Assembly: GCA_963809765.1 (NCBI GenBank) | Contig: CAWEKT010000003.1 | Span: 124,001 to 188,000, forward strand | Direction: 5' to 3' | Origin: JACVRM01 sp963809765 | GTDB taxonomy: Bacteria; Actinomycetota; Thermoleophilia; Gaiellales; Gaiellaceae | Length of the DNA: 64,000 nt | Translations under genes and position numbers: made by a program | Shown here: piece after piece, positions 25,848 to 35,104 of the stretch | Numbering within the stretch: the first letter of the stretch is position 1 | Layout: each line of letters starts with the position of its first letter | The notes under the pieces: generated by a model | What the model saw: the letters and a program-made list of their open reading frames with translations, nothing else | Database searches by the model: none | Told to the model about the DNA's origin: nothing

Positions 25848-27298
25848 CCGCGCTCCGCCCCGGCGAGCAGCGCGCGCAGCGCCTCGCGGGCCACCTCGCG
25901 GTCGTCGAACGGCTGGACGACACCGCCGGCCTCCTGGCCGCTCTCGTGCCCCTTGCCGGCGATGACGACCACGTCGCCAGGCTCGGCGAGTCGGAGGGCG
26001 CGCTCGATCGCCGAGCGGCGGTCGAGCTCGAGCTCGAGCCCGGCGGTGTCGCCGCGCACCGCGGCGGCGATCGCTTCCGGATCTTCGCTGCGCGGGTTGT
26101 CGGAGGTCACGATCGCGACGTCGGCGAGCTCCGCGGCGACCTGGCCCATCAACGGCCGCTTGCCCGGGTCCCGGTCTCCGCCCGCGCCGAAGACGCAGAG
26201 CACACGACCGTCTGCGAGCTCGCGTGCCGTGCGCAGGACGTTGGCGAGCGCCTCGGGCTTGTGGGCGTAGTCGACGACGACCGTGAACGGCTGCCCTACG
26301 TCGACGCGCTCGAACCGGCCGGGGACGCCTTCCACCGCGGCGAGCCCAGCCGCGACGGCTGCCGCCTCGATGCCCGCAAGCTCGGCGCTGGCGATCGCGG
26401 CGAGCGCGTTCTCGACGTTGAAGCGGCCGGGGACGCGGAGCTCGACGTCGATGCCCGCCGCCCGGAAGCGGCTGCCGCCGGGGGCGAGCTCGAGCCGCTC
26501 CGGCCGGACGTCCGCAGCGGCGTCCAGGCCGAACGTGAGCAGCCCGCCGCCGCGGAGCTCGTCGGCCAGCCTCCTGCCCCACGCGTCGTCGACGTTCACC
26601 GCGGCCGGAGGACGCGGCTCGCGCACGAACAGGTGCCGCTTGGCGGCGAAGTAGTCCTCCAGCGAGCCGTGGAAGTCGAGGTGGTCGTGGCCGAGGTTCG
26701 TGAAGGCGAGCGTGCGGAAGCGCACACCGTCGAGCCGGTGCTGCACCGACCCGTGCGAGGTGGCCTCGAGCGCGCAGCTTCGGTCGCCTGCCTCCAGCAT
26801 CGCCCTCAATGTTCGCTGCAGGTCGACCGATTCCGGCGTCGTTCGCACGGCCGGCATGTGCGCACCCCCGACCCGGGTCTCGATCGTCCCCAGCAGCCCG
26901 GGGCGCCGCCCCGCGGCCGTGAGGATCGCGTGCAGCATGAAGGCCGTCGTCGTCTTGCCGCTCGTGCCGGTGACCGCGAGCACGTCGAGCTCGGCGCTCG
27001 GGTCGCCGAAGAAGGCGACCGCGGCCGCCGCCATCGCCGTACGCGCATCCCCGACGACGAGCTGCGGCACCGGGAGCTCGAGCGGCCGCTCGACGAGAAG
27101 AGCTGCGGCGCCGCGCGCGACGGCGTCCGCGGCGAAGTCGTGGCCGTCGGCGCTCGAGCCGCGCACGCAGACGAAGAGGCCGCCCGGCCTGACCGCGTCG
27201 GCCCGGTAGGCCACGTCGGCGATCTCGACGGCGTCCACCTCGCCGACGACCGCCGCCGGCGCGACCGCGTCGACGAGCACCCGCAGGGGCCGGCTCAC
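25844..27298 (-). CDS. murE: UDP-MurNAc-L-Ala-D-Glu--2,6-diaminopimelate ligase
   Basis: This 484-aa ligase adds the third residue of the stem peptide. It has the P-loop GTSGKTTTAFML, the carbamylated-lysine region FAAKRHLF, and TTPESVDLQ. The substrate-specificity motif is DNPRSEDP, the form associated with meso-diaminopimelate rather than lysine, so this organism likely has DAP-type peptidoglycan. It overlaps murF by 4 bp and is separated from ftsI by 86 bp. Confidence 0.95.
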   Translation of the reverse strand: MSRPLRVLVDAVAPAAVVGEVDAVEIADVAYRADAVRPGGLFVCVRGSSADGHDFAADAVARGAAALLVERPLELPVPQLVVGDARTAMAAAAVAFFGDPSAELDVLAVTGTSGKTTTAFMLHAILTAAGRRPGLLGTIETRVGGAHMPAVRTTPESVDLQRTLRAMLEAGDRSCALEATSHGSVQHRLDGVRFRTLAFTNLGHDHLDFHGSLEDYFAAKRHLFVREPRPPAAVNVDDAWGRRLADELRGGGLLTFGLDAAADVRPERLELAPGGSRFRAAGIDVELRVPGRFNVENALAAIASAELAGIEAAAVAAGLAAVEGVPGRFERVDVGQPFTVVVDYAHKPEALANVLRTARELADGRVLCVFGAGGDRDPGKRPLMGQVAAELADVAIVTSDNPRSEDPEAIAAAVRGDTAGLELELDRRSAIERALRLAEPGDVVVIAGKGHESGQEAGGVVQPFDDREVAREALRALLAGAERG

Positions 27299-27384
27299 GA
27301 CCGGCCGCCGGCGCTCACGACGTCACCCGAGATGCTCGCTGCCCCATTCACGACGTGCTGCGACGCCGACCCTAGCGACGGGAA

Positions 27385-29060
27385 TCAGGATTGCGCGGCG
27401 GCGTCGGGTGCGACGCCCAGGTACGGAAGCGCGAAGCGGGCGATCTCGGCGAATGCGGGAGCAGCGACAGTGCCGCCGTAGATGTTGCCCCGCGGCTCGT
27501 CCACCGAGACGAGGATGACGAGCCGCGGCCGGCTCGCCGGGACGATGCCCGCGAACGAGGCGACGTACTTCGAGTGCGAGTAGCCCTTGCCGTCCGGCTT
27601 CGCGGCCGTGCCGGTCTTACCGGCCACCTGGTAGCCGGCCACGGCGGCCTTGGCACCGCTGCCGCGCTCGACGACGCCTCGAAGCATCTCCAAGCAGCTG
27701 CGCCGCCACACGCTTCGTGACCACCCGCCGCCGCTCCGGGCGGAGGGCGCGCCGACCTTCGACCTGCAGAGCGAGCCGCGGCTGCACCCAGACGCCCTTG
27801 TTCGCAAGCGCACCGTAGGCGGCCGCGAGCTGCACTGCGGTCACGCCGATGCCGTGCCCGATCGGGATGGTGCCGATCGAGGAGTCGGACCAGTCCTCGC
27901 GCGGCGCCACGATCCCTCGCGTCTCGCCCGGAAAGTCGATGCCGGTCTTGGTGCCGAAACCGAACCGCTGGATCCAGCGCGCGAGACGCTTCTGGCCGAG
28001 CTGGAGCGCGAGGGTGACGGCGCCGACGTTCGAGGACTCGGCGACGATGTCCGAGATGCTCATGTGCTCCGGGACGTCGCGCTCGTCCTCGGAGATGACA
28101 CGGTCTGCAACCTCGATCTCGGGCTGCAGGTAGTAGCCCGAGCTCGGCGTGATGAGCCCCTCGGCGAGCGCGCCCGCGATGGTGACGATCTTGAAGGTGG
28201 AGCCCGGCTCGAACGTGTCGGTGACGGCCCGGTTCCGGGTCAGGTCGGGCGCGGTCGCGCTGAAGCTGTTGGCGTCGTAGCGAGGGGCGTTCGCCATCGC
28301 CAGCACCGTGCCGTTGCGGGGGTCGAGGACGACCGCCGTGGCGCCGCGAGCCTGCCAGCGCCGCACCGTGGCGGCGAGCACTTCCTCCGTGCGCGACTGC
28401 AGCAGCCGGTCGATCGAGAGATACACGTCCTTACCGTCGCGCGGCGCGGCCGAGCGGATGACGTCGACGGCACGGCCGGTCGGGTCACGCACGATCGTCT
28501 GCGCGCCGGGCGTGCCCTTGAGCACGCGGTCGTACTGGCGCTCGATCCCGGCGAGGCCCTCGTTGTCGACGCCCGCGTAGCCGACGACGTGCGCCGCCAC
28601 CGCGCGCTGTGGGTAGTCGCGGCGCTCCTCCGGGTAGAAGCCGAGACCGGCCAGCCGCTTGCGCTGGAGCGCCGCGGCTGCCTTCTTGTCGGCCTGGCGG
28701 TCGACGAAGACGAAGCGGGTCGAGCGATCGCGCGAGCGAGCGCATGAGCGCGTCCGGGTCGATGCCGAGCGCCTCGCCCGCCGCCAGCGAGACCTTCCAC
28801 GGATCGCCGATTCGGCGCGGGTCGGCGTACACGGTGGTCGCCCGCGTGCCCATCGCGAGGGGGACGCCCGAGCGGTCGAGGATCGCTCCCCGGCCGGCCG
28901 GCAGCGAGACGGTTGCGTGGTGCTGCGTCGCGGCGAGGCGCTCGAGCGACGACGCCTGCACGGCCTGCAGCCACACGGCGCGTCCGAACAGCGCCGCGAT
29001 CGCGATCGCCACGACGAGCAGCAGGAGCCGGATGCGCCGGTTCGAGTGCTTCAGGGTCAC
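27385..29060 (-). CDS. ftsI: Peptidoglycan D,D-transpeptidase FtsI/PBP (two frameshifts)
   Basis: This is a class B penicillin-binding protein for septal cross-linking. It has one N-terminal transmembrane helix (LLLLVVAIAIAALFGRAVWL), a pedestal domain starting AGRGAILDRSGVPLA, and then transpeptidase motifs SxxK (FEPGSTFKI), SxN (ESSNVGA) and KTG (AGKTGTAAK). Breaks near 28729-28733 and 27690-27691 are each cured by removing one base, giving about 557 aa. The start GTG 29060 overlaps the ftsL stop. No PASTA domain is present. Confidence 0.92.
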
Positions 29061-29419
29061 CGGGCGTCGGGAGCGAGGTGGACGAAACGGATCTCCGAGG
29101 CGTCCACGGCCCGATACCCGAGCACCGCCGCCTCGGCCTTGATCCGCTCCGGCGAGGCGTCGATCGCCGCCGTCGACGCGAGCTCGGCGTTCTCGGTCTG
29201 CAACCGCGCGCGCTCGGCGCCGAGCTCGTCGAGCTCGAGGTTCAGGCGAAGCACGGCGACGTTCAGTGCGACCACGCCGGCGAGCAGCGCCGCGAGGACG
29301 GCGATCCACACCACGCTGCCCGCGAGGCGGAACCGCCGCGCCCGGGGCTGCGCGCGAGCTCGAGGCCGTGCCGGCGCACGGAGCGCCGGCGCGTGAGCAC
29401 GTGCCGCATCGACGGCCAA
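29057..29419 (-). CDS. ftsL: FtsL-like septum protein
   Basis: This is a small bitopic protein of about 120 aa: a basic N-terminus, one transmembrane helix (VVWIAVLAALLAGVVALNVAV), then a leucine/glutamate coiled coil (LNLELDELGAERARLQTENA). Size, topology and position between rsmH and ftsI fit FtsL, which bridges FtsQ and the FtsW/FtsI pair, although sequence identity in this family is always low. The start is uncertain; TTG 29419, 5 nt after the rsmH stop, is the most economical. Confidence 0.75.
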   Translation of the reverse strand: MAVDAARAHAPALRAPARPRARAQPRARRFRLAGSVVWIAVLAALLAGVVALNVAVLRLNLELDELGAERARLQTENAELASTAAIDASPERIKAEAAVLGYRAVDASEIRFVHLAPDAR

Positions 29420-29424
29420 CGCCG

Positions 29425-30382
29425 CTACACCTTCACCGCTGCCCGCAGCCTGGCGGAGCCGGCGCGGGGGTTGACGGCGAGCTCGTCGGCGGCCGGACGG
29501 ACGGCGCGGCGGGTCAGCGGCCGCAGCTCCGGCTCGCGGCCGCAGCGGCACACGGGGAAGTCCGGCGGGCAGATGCAGCCGCGCGCGAGGTCGCGGATGA
29601 AGCGCTTGGCGATCCGGTCCTCGAGCGAGTGGAAGCTGATGACAGCGAGCCTGCCGCCTGGCCGCAGCATGTCGACCGCAGCGGGCAGCGCCTCCTCGAG
29701 CTCCCCGAGCTCGTCGTTGACGGCGATGCGCAGGGCCTGGAACACCCGCTTGGCCGGGTGGCCGTCGCCGAACCGTGCCGGCGCCGGGATCGCGTTCTTG
29801 ATCGTCTCGACCAGCTCACCCGTCCGCTCGAACGGCCGCTCCCGGCGGCGCCGGCCGATCGCGCGCGCGATCTGGCGGGCGTAGCGCTCCTCGCCGTACG
29901 CGCGGAAGATGCGGGTCAGCTCGCGCTCGCTGGCCTCGTTGACCAGGTCTGCAGCCGTCTCCTCTCGCGCGTGGATCCATGCGCATGTCGAGGGGTGCGT
30001 CGGTCGCGTAGGTGAAGCCGCGCTCGGGGCGGTCGAGCTGCATGCTGGAGACGCCGAGATCGAGCAGGATGGCGTCGGCCTGGACGCCGTTGTCGGCGAG
30101 CTGGCCGAGCACGACGGACGCTTCGCCGCGCAGGAACCGTGCCTGGACTCCCGCCGAGCGGCGGAACCGCTCGAAGTACGGGCGCACCGTCGGATCGCGA
30201 TCGACGGCGATGAAGCGTCCGCTGCCGCGCAGACCCGCCGCGAGGACCGCCGCGTGCCCGCCGGCGCCGAAGGTGGCGTCGACGACCGTCTCGCCGGGCT
30301 GCACATCCAGGAGGTCGCGGACCTCCTCGGCGAGCACCGGGACGTGATCAGCTCCGTTGTGATGCAAGACGCTCGGCAACAT
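29425..30382 (-). CDS. rsmH: 16S rRNA (cytosine1402-N4)-methyltransferase (one frameshift)
   Basis: This SAM methyltransferase (MraW) modifies C1402 in the ribosomal P site. The N-terminus HVPVLAEEVRDLL is followed by the SAM motif VVDATFGAGGHA and AILLDLGVSSMQLD. A surplus base near 29965-29973, right after LDMRMDP, moves the remainder (ETAADLVNEASERELTRIFR, LAVISFHSLEDRI, CxCPPxFPxCxC region) into the next frame. The corrected length is about 318 aa. The start ATG 30382 overlaps the mraZ end by 35 bp; a start slightly downstream is possible. Confidence 0.92.
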
Positions 30383-30782
30383 GCTCCGCCCTCCCTTCGA
30401 ATTCGTCTCGCTGCTTGCGCCAGGCCTCCCGGTCCCAAATCTCCAGGCGATTCCGTACCCCGGCGACGACGACGTCCCGCGTCAGCTGCCCGTACTTCGC
30501 GAGCGGCGCCGGGATCATCACGCGCCCCTGCTTGTCGAGGTCGGCCTCGGCCGCGCCCGAGAAGAAGTAGCGCTCGAGCTCGCGCGCTTCGCGGCTGAAG
30601 GGATCCAGGGGCGCGAGCCGCTCCTCCACCATCCGGTGCCAGTCCTCGCGGGGAAGGATGTAGAGGCACGTGTCGAGGCCCCGCGTGACGACCACGCCGT
30701 CGCCGAACGCATCGCGGAAACGGGCCGGGAGCGTGAGGCGGTTCTTGTCATCGATCGTGTGCTCGTACTCGCCGAGGAGCAT
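30348..30782 (-). CDS. mraZ: Transcriptional regulator MraZ
   Basis: This is a 144-aa DNA-binding protein with two swapped-hairpin AbrB-like repeats (GEYEHTIDDKNRLTLPARFR and AADLDKQGRVMIPAPL), which assembles into rings and represses its own dcw operon in characterised bacteria. It is the first gene of the cluster. The start ATG 30782 lies about 30 bp from three MraZ-type boxes. Confidence 0.95.
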   Translation of the reverse strand: MLLGEYEHTIDDKNRLTLPARFRDAFGDGVVVTRGLDTCLYILPREDWHRMVEERLAPLDPFSREARELERYFFSGAAEADLDKQGRVMIPAPLAKYGQLTRDVVVAGVRNRLEIWDREAWRKQRDEFEGRAEHVAERLASQRS

Positions 30783-30811
30783 TTCGGGGGCTTCTATCGA
30801 CGTCCGATGCG

Positions 30812-30848
30812 CCCCACTTTAGACCACAATCCCCCACTCCGCAACACC
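30812..30848 (-). promoter_or_regulatory. MraZ operator and dcw promoter region
   Basis: On the minus strand three boxes, TGGG, TGGT and TGGG, sit at exact 10-bp spacing (plus-strand CCCA 30813-30816, ACCA 30823-30826, CCCA 30833-30836). This matches the known MraZ target of TGGGN repeats separated by 5 nt. TTGCGG just upstream (around 30838-30846) and TCTAAA between the boxes could be -35/-10 elements, so binding would cover the promoter. The box spacing is seen; repression is inferred from the family. Confidence 0.7.
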
Positions 30849-30884
30849 ATGGGTCCACCGGCGCGCAGGTATGACTCGAGCCCG

Positions 30885-31253
30885 ATGGCGACGATCGCCG
30901 ACGTGCGGGCGCTCGTGAACGGCCTCCCCAGGTCATACGAGGCATCGGTACGCGGCCGCGTCAAGTTCCGCGTCGGGCAGATCGTCTACCTCGCGTTCTC
31001 GCGTGACGAGACGCTGATGGGCTTCGCGTTTCCGAAGGAGGAGCGCGAGGCGCTGCTGCAGACCTACCCCGAGAAGTTCCAGCGGCCGCGAGAGTCGGAC
31101 CTGCGCTTCAACTGGGTGGTCGCCCGGCTGGGGGCGATCGGCGAGGAAGAGTTGCGCGAGCTCGTGTTCGACGCGTGGCGGATGGTCGTCCCGAAGCGAC
31201 TCGCCGCGGCCTCCGACGACGACCTCCTTCATCGCCGCTACCCCGCAGACTGA
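30885..31253 (+). CDS. MmcQ/YjbR family protein
   Basis: This is a 122-aa protein with the YjbR/MmcQ (CyaY-like fold) pattern: IADVRALVNGLPRSYEAS, KFRVGQIVYLAFSRDETLMGF, and the terminal ELVFDAWRMVVPKRLAA. The function is not established; family members are described as putative DNA-binding proteins. The start ATG 30885 lies 103 bp from divergent mraZ, so part of the promoter region is shared. Confidence 0.8.
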   Translation: MATIADVRALVNGLPRSYEASVRGRVKFRVGQIVYLAFSRDETLMGFAFPKEEREALLQTYPEKFQRPRESDLRFNWVVARLGAIGEEELRELVFDAWRMVVPKRLAAASDDDLLHRRYPAD

Positions 31254-31297
31254 ATGCACCTGCGGCGGCGGGCAGAACCCGTCTACGCTCGCGCTCG

Positions 31298-32104
31298 ATG
31301 CCGTACGCGACCAACCCTGCGGACGGCGTCCGCACCTACTTCGAGTGCGGAACGGGCACGGACGCTCCGGTCCTCTTCTACTCGGGCTTCGCCGATCCGC
31401 TCCAGGTGGCGAGGGAGTCGCGCCTCGCACGCGCACTGGGCAGCGAGTTTCGGCTGGTCTTCGCGGACCACCGCGGCCAGGGCGGCAGCGACAAGCCGCA
31501 CGAGCCGAGCGCCTACGCACTGTCGACGCGCGCCGCCGACGCAACCGCCGTGCTCGACGCGCTCGGGATCGAACGCGCGCACTTCCTCGGATCCTCGTGG
31601 GGAGCCCGGCTCGGCTTCGCGCTCGGCGAGCACGCCCCGGAGCGTCTGCTCTCGCTCGTCCTCTGCGGAAATCAGCCGTACGCGTGGGACCTCGAGACAC
31701 CGACCGCGCGGGTGGTCGCCAGGGCGATCGCAGCCTCCAGGACGGAGGGCATGCGCGGCTTCGTCGAGACCTTCGAGGCCGGCCTGGACTACCGCCTCCC
31801 GGAGCCGGCTCGGACCTGGACGCTGGAACGCAACGATCCGGCCGCCCTCGAGGCTGCCTGGCGATCCGTGCCTGCCGAAGGCCCCGTCTCGCGCGACCTG
31901 CGCAAGTGGCGAGTTCCGTGCCTGATCTGCAGCGGCGACACGGACGAGATGCACGACTCCGCCCGGCGAGCGGCGCAGGAGATCCCGGGCGCGCAGTTCG
32001 TCTCGCTCGCCGGCCACTCGCACATCTCGGCCTTCTACGAGGCCGACGAGGCCTTGCTGCCGCACATCCGGGCGCTGCTCCGCGACACCCGGCCAGGACC
32101 CTGA
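31298..32104 (+). CDS. Alpha/beta-hydrolase fold protein
   Basis: This 268-aa hydrolase starts at ATG 31298. The oxyanion region is VLFYSGFADP, followed by FADHRGQGGSDKP. The nucleophile serine lies in FLGSSWGARLGFAL (GxSxG), the acid is probably D in CSGDTDEMHDS, and the histidine is in LAGHSHISAF. The substrate is unknown; it could be an esterase or a carbon-carbon hydrolase. It is 44 bp downstream of the YjbR gene and possibly cotranscribed. Confidence 0.85.
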   Translation: MPYATNPADGVRTYFECGTGTDAPVLFYSGFADPLQVARESRLARALGSEFRLVFADHRGQGGSDKPHEPSAYALSTRAADATAVLDALGIERAHFLGSSWGARLGFALGEHAPERLLSLVLCGNQPYAWDLETPTARVVARAIAASRTEGMRGFVETFEAGLDYRLPEPARTWTLERNDPAALEAAWRSVPAEGPVSRDLRKWRVPCLICSGDTDEMHDSARRAAQEIPGAQFVSLAGHSHISAFYEADEALLPHIRALLRDTRPGP

Positions 32105-32190
32105 TCGGCCTGCTGGCCGCCTTCGCGATGACCCGGCTCCCCGATCCCGAGCCGTCGTCCGCCGCCGAGATGGTGCTCGGCGGCTGACAG

Positions 32191-33046
32191 TCAGGCCGAC
32201 GCGATCGTGCCCGGCGTCGTCACGTGGACGCCGCGGCCGGTGATCGCGCCGGCTCCACAGGCGGCCGCGAGCTCGAGCGCCCGCTCGATCGGCTCGCCGC
32301 GACCGAGCGCCCAGGTGAGCCCTGCCGCGAAGCAGTCACCGGCCCCGTACGCGTCGACGGCCGGCCCCGGCAGCGGCACGGCGGCGTACGTCCCGGTGCG
32401 CCCGCGCTGCCGTCCGGTAGCTCCCGCCGCGCGCTCCGCCGGTGGTGACGACGAGGTCGGGCGGCGGCTCGAGCGCGCCCGGCACGTACACCTCGCCGGC
32501 GTCCTCGCCGCTGTGCACCAGCGCGTCCACCCGAACGCCCGCGGCGCTGAGAGCCGCGAGCTCACGAGCGGTCGCGACGAGCACGCCGGCACGTCGAGCC
32601 TGGCGAATGGCCTCGGGGTCGCGGGCCGTGACGTAGACGGCCGCGGTGTCGTCCAGCTCCTGCCACGGCAGGTCGTCGCCGCCGGCCGGAGTCAGCTTCG
32701 GGCCGAGCAGGACGATCGTGCGCTCGGCCGTGCCGTCGGTCAGCGTGACGCCGCGCCGGGTCGGCTCCGCGCGCCTCGCCGCGACGACGCGAACGCCGCG
32801 GTCGGCGAGCTCGGCGGCGGCCCGGTGCCCAAGCTCGTCGTCGCCGAGCGCCGTGTAGAGGGTCGCGCTGCCGGCGAGCGCCGCAAGCTGCACGGCGGCA
32901 ACCGCCCCGCCCCCGCCCGCCTGCTCCCAGGTCTCGGTCGCCTGCACGATCGCGCCGGGCTCGGGGAAGCGCTCGACCCGCGCGAACTCGATCCACTCGA
33001 CGTGTCCGACCACCGCCACGTGCACGCGCGGGAGTCTCACAGACAC
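32191..33046 (-). CDS. PfkB-family carbohydrate/nucleoside kinase (one frameshift)
   Basis: This is a ribokinase-like sugar or nucleoside kinase. The N-terminal part has VVGHVEWIEFARVERFPEPG and the glycine-rich EQAGGGGAVAAVQLA. The catalytic stretch DAYGAGDCFAAGLTWALG (GAGD anion hole and base) appears in the next frame after a break at about 32405-32425. The corrected length is about 284 aa. The start may be GTG 33046 or GTG 33025. The substrate cannot be read from the sequence. Confidence 0.82.
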
Positions 33047-33143
33047 CCGGCTGGTCTAACGGCGCCGCCCTTCCGGCCGACCGACTGTCGATCTCACGCG
33101 CGGCCGGTCGCCGGCGTTTCACCCGCTGATGCAGACTGGAGCC

Positions 33144-33608
33144 ATGAGTGCCCTGCCGCCCTTCGAGCGGTTCTACGCCGAGAACCGAGATGCCATCTTC
33201 GGCTTTCTTGTCCGGCGGCTCGGGCGAGGGCCGGCCGAGGACGCGTTCCAGGAGACGTTCCTGCGCGCGCTCCGCGGCTACGGCGCGCTCGACCACGGCG
33301 AGCACCTTCGCGCCTGGGTCTTCACGATCGCGACCCGGGTGATCGTCGACGAGCATCGCCGCTCGCAGCGGCGGCCGCAGACGGCAGAGGTAGCCGACCT
33401 CGAGTCCGTGGACGAGCCGCCGAGCTACGAAGAGCTGCGCGAACTGACGACAGGGTTGCCGCCGAAGGAGCGGGCGGCGGTCGTGCTCCGCTACGGCTAC
33501 GACCTCGACTACACACAGATCGGCGACGCGCTCGGCTCGAGCGCCGAGGCCGCCCGACAGGCGGCGTCCTCGGGCGTCCGCCGCATACGCCGAAGGGAGT
33601 CACCGTGA
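33144..33608 (+). CDS. ECF-type RNA polymerase sigma factor
   Basis: This is a 154-aa sigma-70 family factor. Region 2 (FERFYAENRDAIFGFLVRRL, then EDAFQETFLRALRGYG and LRAWVFTIATRVIVDEHRR) and region 4 (LPPKERAAVVLRYGYDLDYT, QIGDALGSSAEAARQAAS) are both present. The start is ATG 33144 (an in-frame ATG at 33129 is possible). No anti-sigma gene is adjacent. Its stop overlaps the GTG of ogt, so the pair is translated together, which suggests a link to alkylation-damage response. Confidence 0.88.
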   Translation: MSALPPFERFYAENRDAIFGFLVRRLGRGPAEDAFQETFLRALRGYGALDHGEHLRAWVFTIATRVIVDEHRRSQRRPQTAEVADLESVDEPPSYEELRELTTGLPPKERAAVVLRYGYDLDYTQIGDALGSSAEAARQAASSGVRRIRRRESP

Positions 33609-34174
33609 GCGTTCCCGCAACCCTCGACCGCAGCTTCCGAGAGCGCGCCGCAGCAGAGCACCTGCTCGACATCGCCTACGACCTGGCGGACACGCCGATC
33701 GGCACGCTGCTCCTCGCCCGCACCGACGGCGGCCTGTGCCGCATCTCGTTCGACCCCGAGCCCGAGCGTCTCGAGGACGAGCTGGCGCGGAGCTTCGGCG
33801 CCCGCCTTCTGCGCGTGCAGCGGCCGCTCGACGACACCCGCCGCCAGCTCGACGAGTACTTCGAGGGCCGGCGCCATGAGTTCGCGCTGCAGATCGACCT
33901 CAGGCCGACGACGGACTTCACGCGGCGCGTCCTCGACGAGCTGGCGCGCGTGCCCTACGGCGAGACGACGACGTACGGCTCGCTGGCGCAGCGCGCCGGC
34001 CGGCCGAGCGCAGCCCGGGCGGTGGGCACGGTCATGAACCGCAATCCGGTACCGATCGTGCTGCCGTGCCACCGCGTCGTCGGCTCGACCGGCTCGCTGG
34101 TGGGCTACGGCGGCGGGCTGGAGCGCAAGCGGCACCTGCTCGAGCTCGAGGGGCAGCCGCAGCTGTTCGCCTGA
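33605..34174 (+). CDS. ogt: Methylated-DNA--protein-cysteine S-methyltransferase
   Basis: This 189-aa suicide repair protein removes O6-alkyl groups from guanine. The acceptor is C155 in LPCHRVVGS, and the helix-turn-helix/arginine-finger region is GTVMNRNPVPIV with AQRAGRPSAARAVG ahead of it. No AraC/Ada domain is fused, so it is Ogt-like rather than Ada-like. The start GTG 33605 overlaps the sigma-factor stop (GTGA). Confidence 0.93.
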   Translation: MSVPATLDRSFRERAAAEHLLDIAYDLADTPIGTLLLARTDGGLCRISFDPEPERLEDELARSFGARLLRVQRPLDDTRRQLDEYFEGRRHEFALQIDLRPTTDFTRRVLDELARVPYGETTTYGSLAQRAGRPSAARAVGTVMNRNPVPIVLPCHRVVGSTGSLVGYGGGLERKRHLLELEGQPQLFA

Positions 34175-34266
34175 GCGGTCGCCCGGCGGTGTTGAGACGC
34201 CGCCCGCGCAGCGACGGCGAGCGCCGCTGCCGGGTGACTAGAGCGGGGTCGTTCTGCGAACTGCTC

Positions 34267-34355
34267 GGGTCAGTCCCCTGCGCGGTGACGAAGACGTCAC
34301 CGCAGTGACGACAAGCGTCACTGAGGGGACAGACCCTCATTGACGACGAGCGTCA
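34267..34355. repeat. REP-like structured element
   Basis: The outer 13-bp arms GGGTCAGTCCCCT (34267-34279) and AGGGGACAGACCC (34324-34336) are inverted with one mismatch. They enclose two perfect hairpins, GGTGACG-AAGA-CGTCACC and AGTGACG-ACAA-GCGTCACT. A third stem TGACG-ACGAG-CGTCA (34341-34355) follows and touches the stop of the next gene. This is a cruciform-forming repeat of the REP/TIR type; no transposase is nearby. Confidence 0.7.
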
Positions 34356-34988
34356 GTGACTGTTCAGGCGCTCGACGCCGTCGAGCAGCAGCCAGTTGCC
34401 CTCCAGGGCGCTGTCCGCGGCGGCCGCGAGGCGCTCGTCCGTCTCGGCGTCCCGCGGTGCGGCCTCGAGGGCTGCGCGGGCGCGTGCCGCGTGCTCGTGG
34501 TCGCGTTCCGAGTGGACGTGGAAGTACGTGAGCGCCGGCGAGTCGTCCCGGTAGCCGTAGTGGGCCAGGAGCCCCCGCAGCTTGGTCTCGGCGATCGCAG
34601 GCTGTGCCGACTCGAGGGCGTAGAGCACCGCCGTCGCCTCGAGCGCGTCCGTCCTCGCCCAGGTCGACGCACAGGTCGCCGTCTCGGGGGAGGGAGCGCT
34701 CGGCTCCGCGCCGAGGCTCGTCGCCCAGGCGTCCCAGAGCGTGACGTGCGCTGCCTCCTCCGCCGCATGCTCGGCGTCCTCGGGCGACGCTGCGGCCTGC
34801 GCAGCGTCCGCCAGCGCAGCGACGGCGTGGCGGTACTGGCCGGCGTACACCTGGAGCTCGCCGCGCGTCAGCGTCCCGGCGTCCCAGCGGTCGTAGAAGG
34901 GATGCCGCAGGACGTCCCAGCGCTCCTGCGACTCGTGGATGCGTTCGATCAGGTCCACCGACAGCTCCTTCCGCTCGCGAGTGCGCAC
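34353..34988 (-). CDS. Heme-oxygenase-like diiron (PqqC/CADD-type) protein
   Basis: This 211-aa all-helical protein has the carboxylate/histidine pattern of heme-oxygenase-like oxidases: HPFYDRWDAGTLTRGELQVY, EEAAHVTLWDAW, LESAQPAIAETKL and YFHVHSERDHEH. Related proteins include PqqC, TenA and the chlamydial CADD p-aminobenzoate synthase. The specific reaction is unknown; from the carboxylate-rich motifs I infer a metal-dependent oxygenase rather than a thiaminase. Confidence 0.75.
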   Translation of the reverse strand: MRTRERKELSVDLIERIHESQERWDVLRHPFYDRWDAGTLTRGELQVYAGQYRHAVAALADAAQAAASPEDAEHAAEEAAHVTLWDAWATSLGAEPSAPSPETATCASTWARTDALEATAVLYALESAQPAIAETKLRGLLAHYGYRDDSPALTYFHVHSERDHEHAARARAALEAAPRDAETDERLAAAADSALEGNWLLLDGVERLNSH

Positions 34989-35104
34989 ACCCTATCCGGC
35001 CGGTCCGCCCGCACTCTCACGCTGCTCCGTGGCAGGCGCCGGAGGCGTACCCTGCAGGCAGCCGCCGCACCGGCGACCAAGGACCGAAAGAGGAGGAAGC
35101 GGAG

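Noticed and set aside
34267..34355. CRISPR array
   Set aside because: The repeated TGACG/CGTCA units are nested inverted repeats of different lengths without regular spacers, and no cas genes are present.
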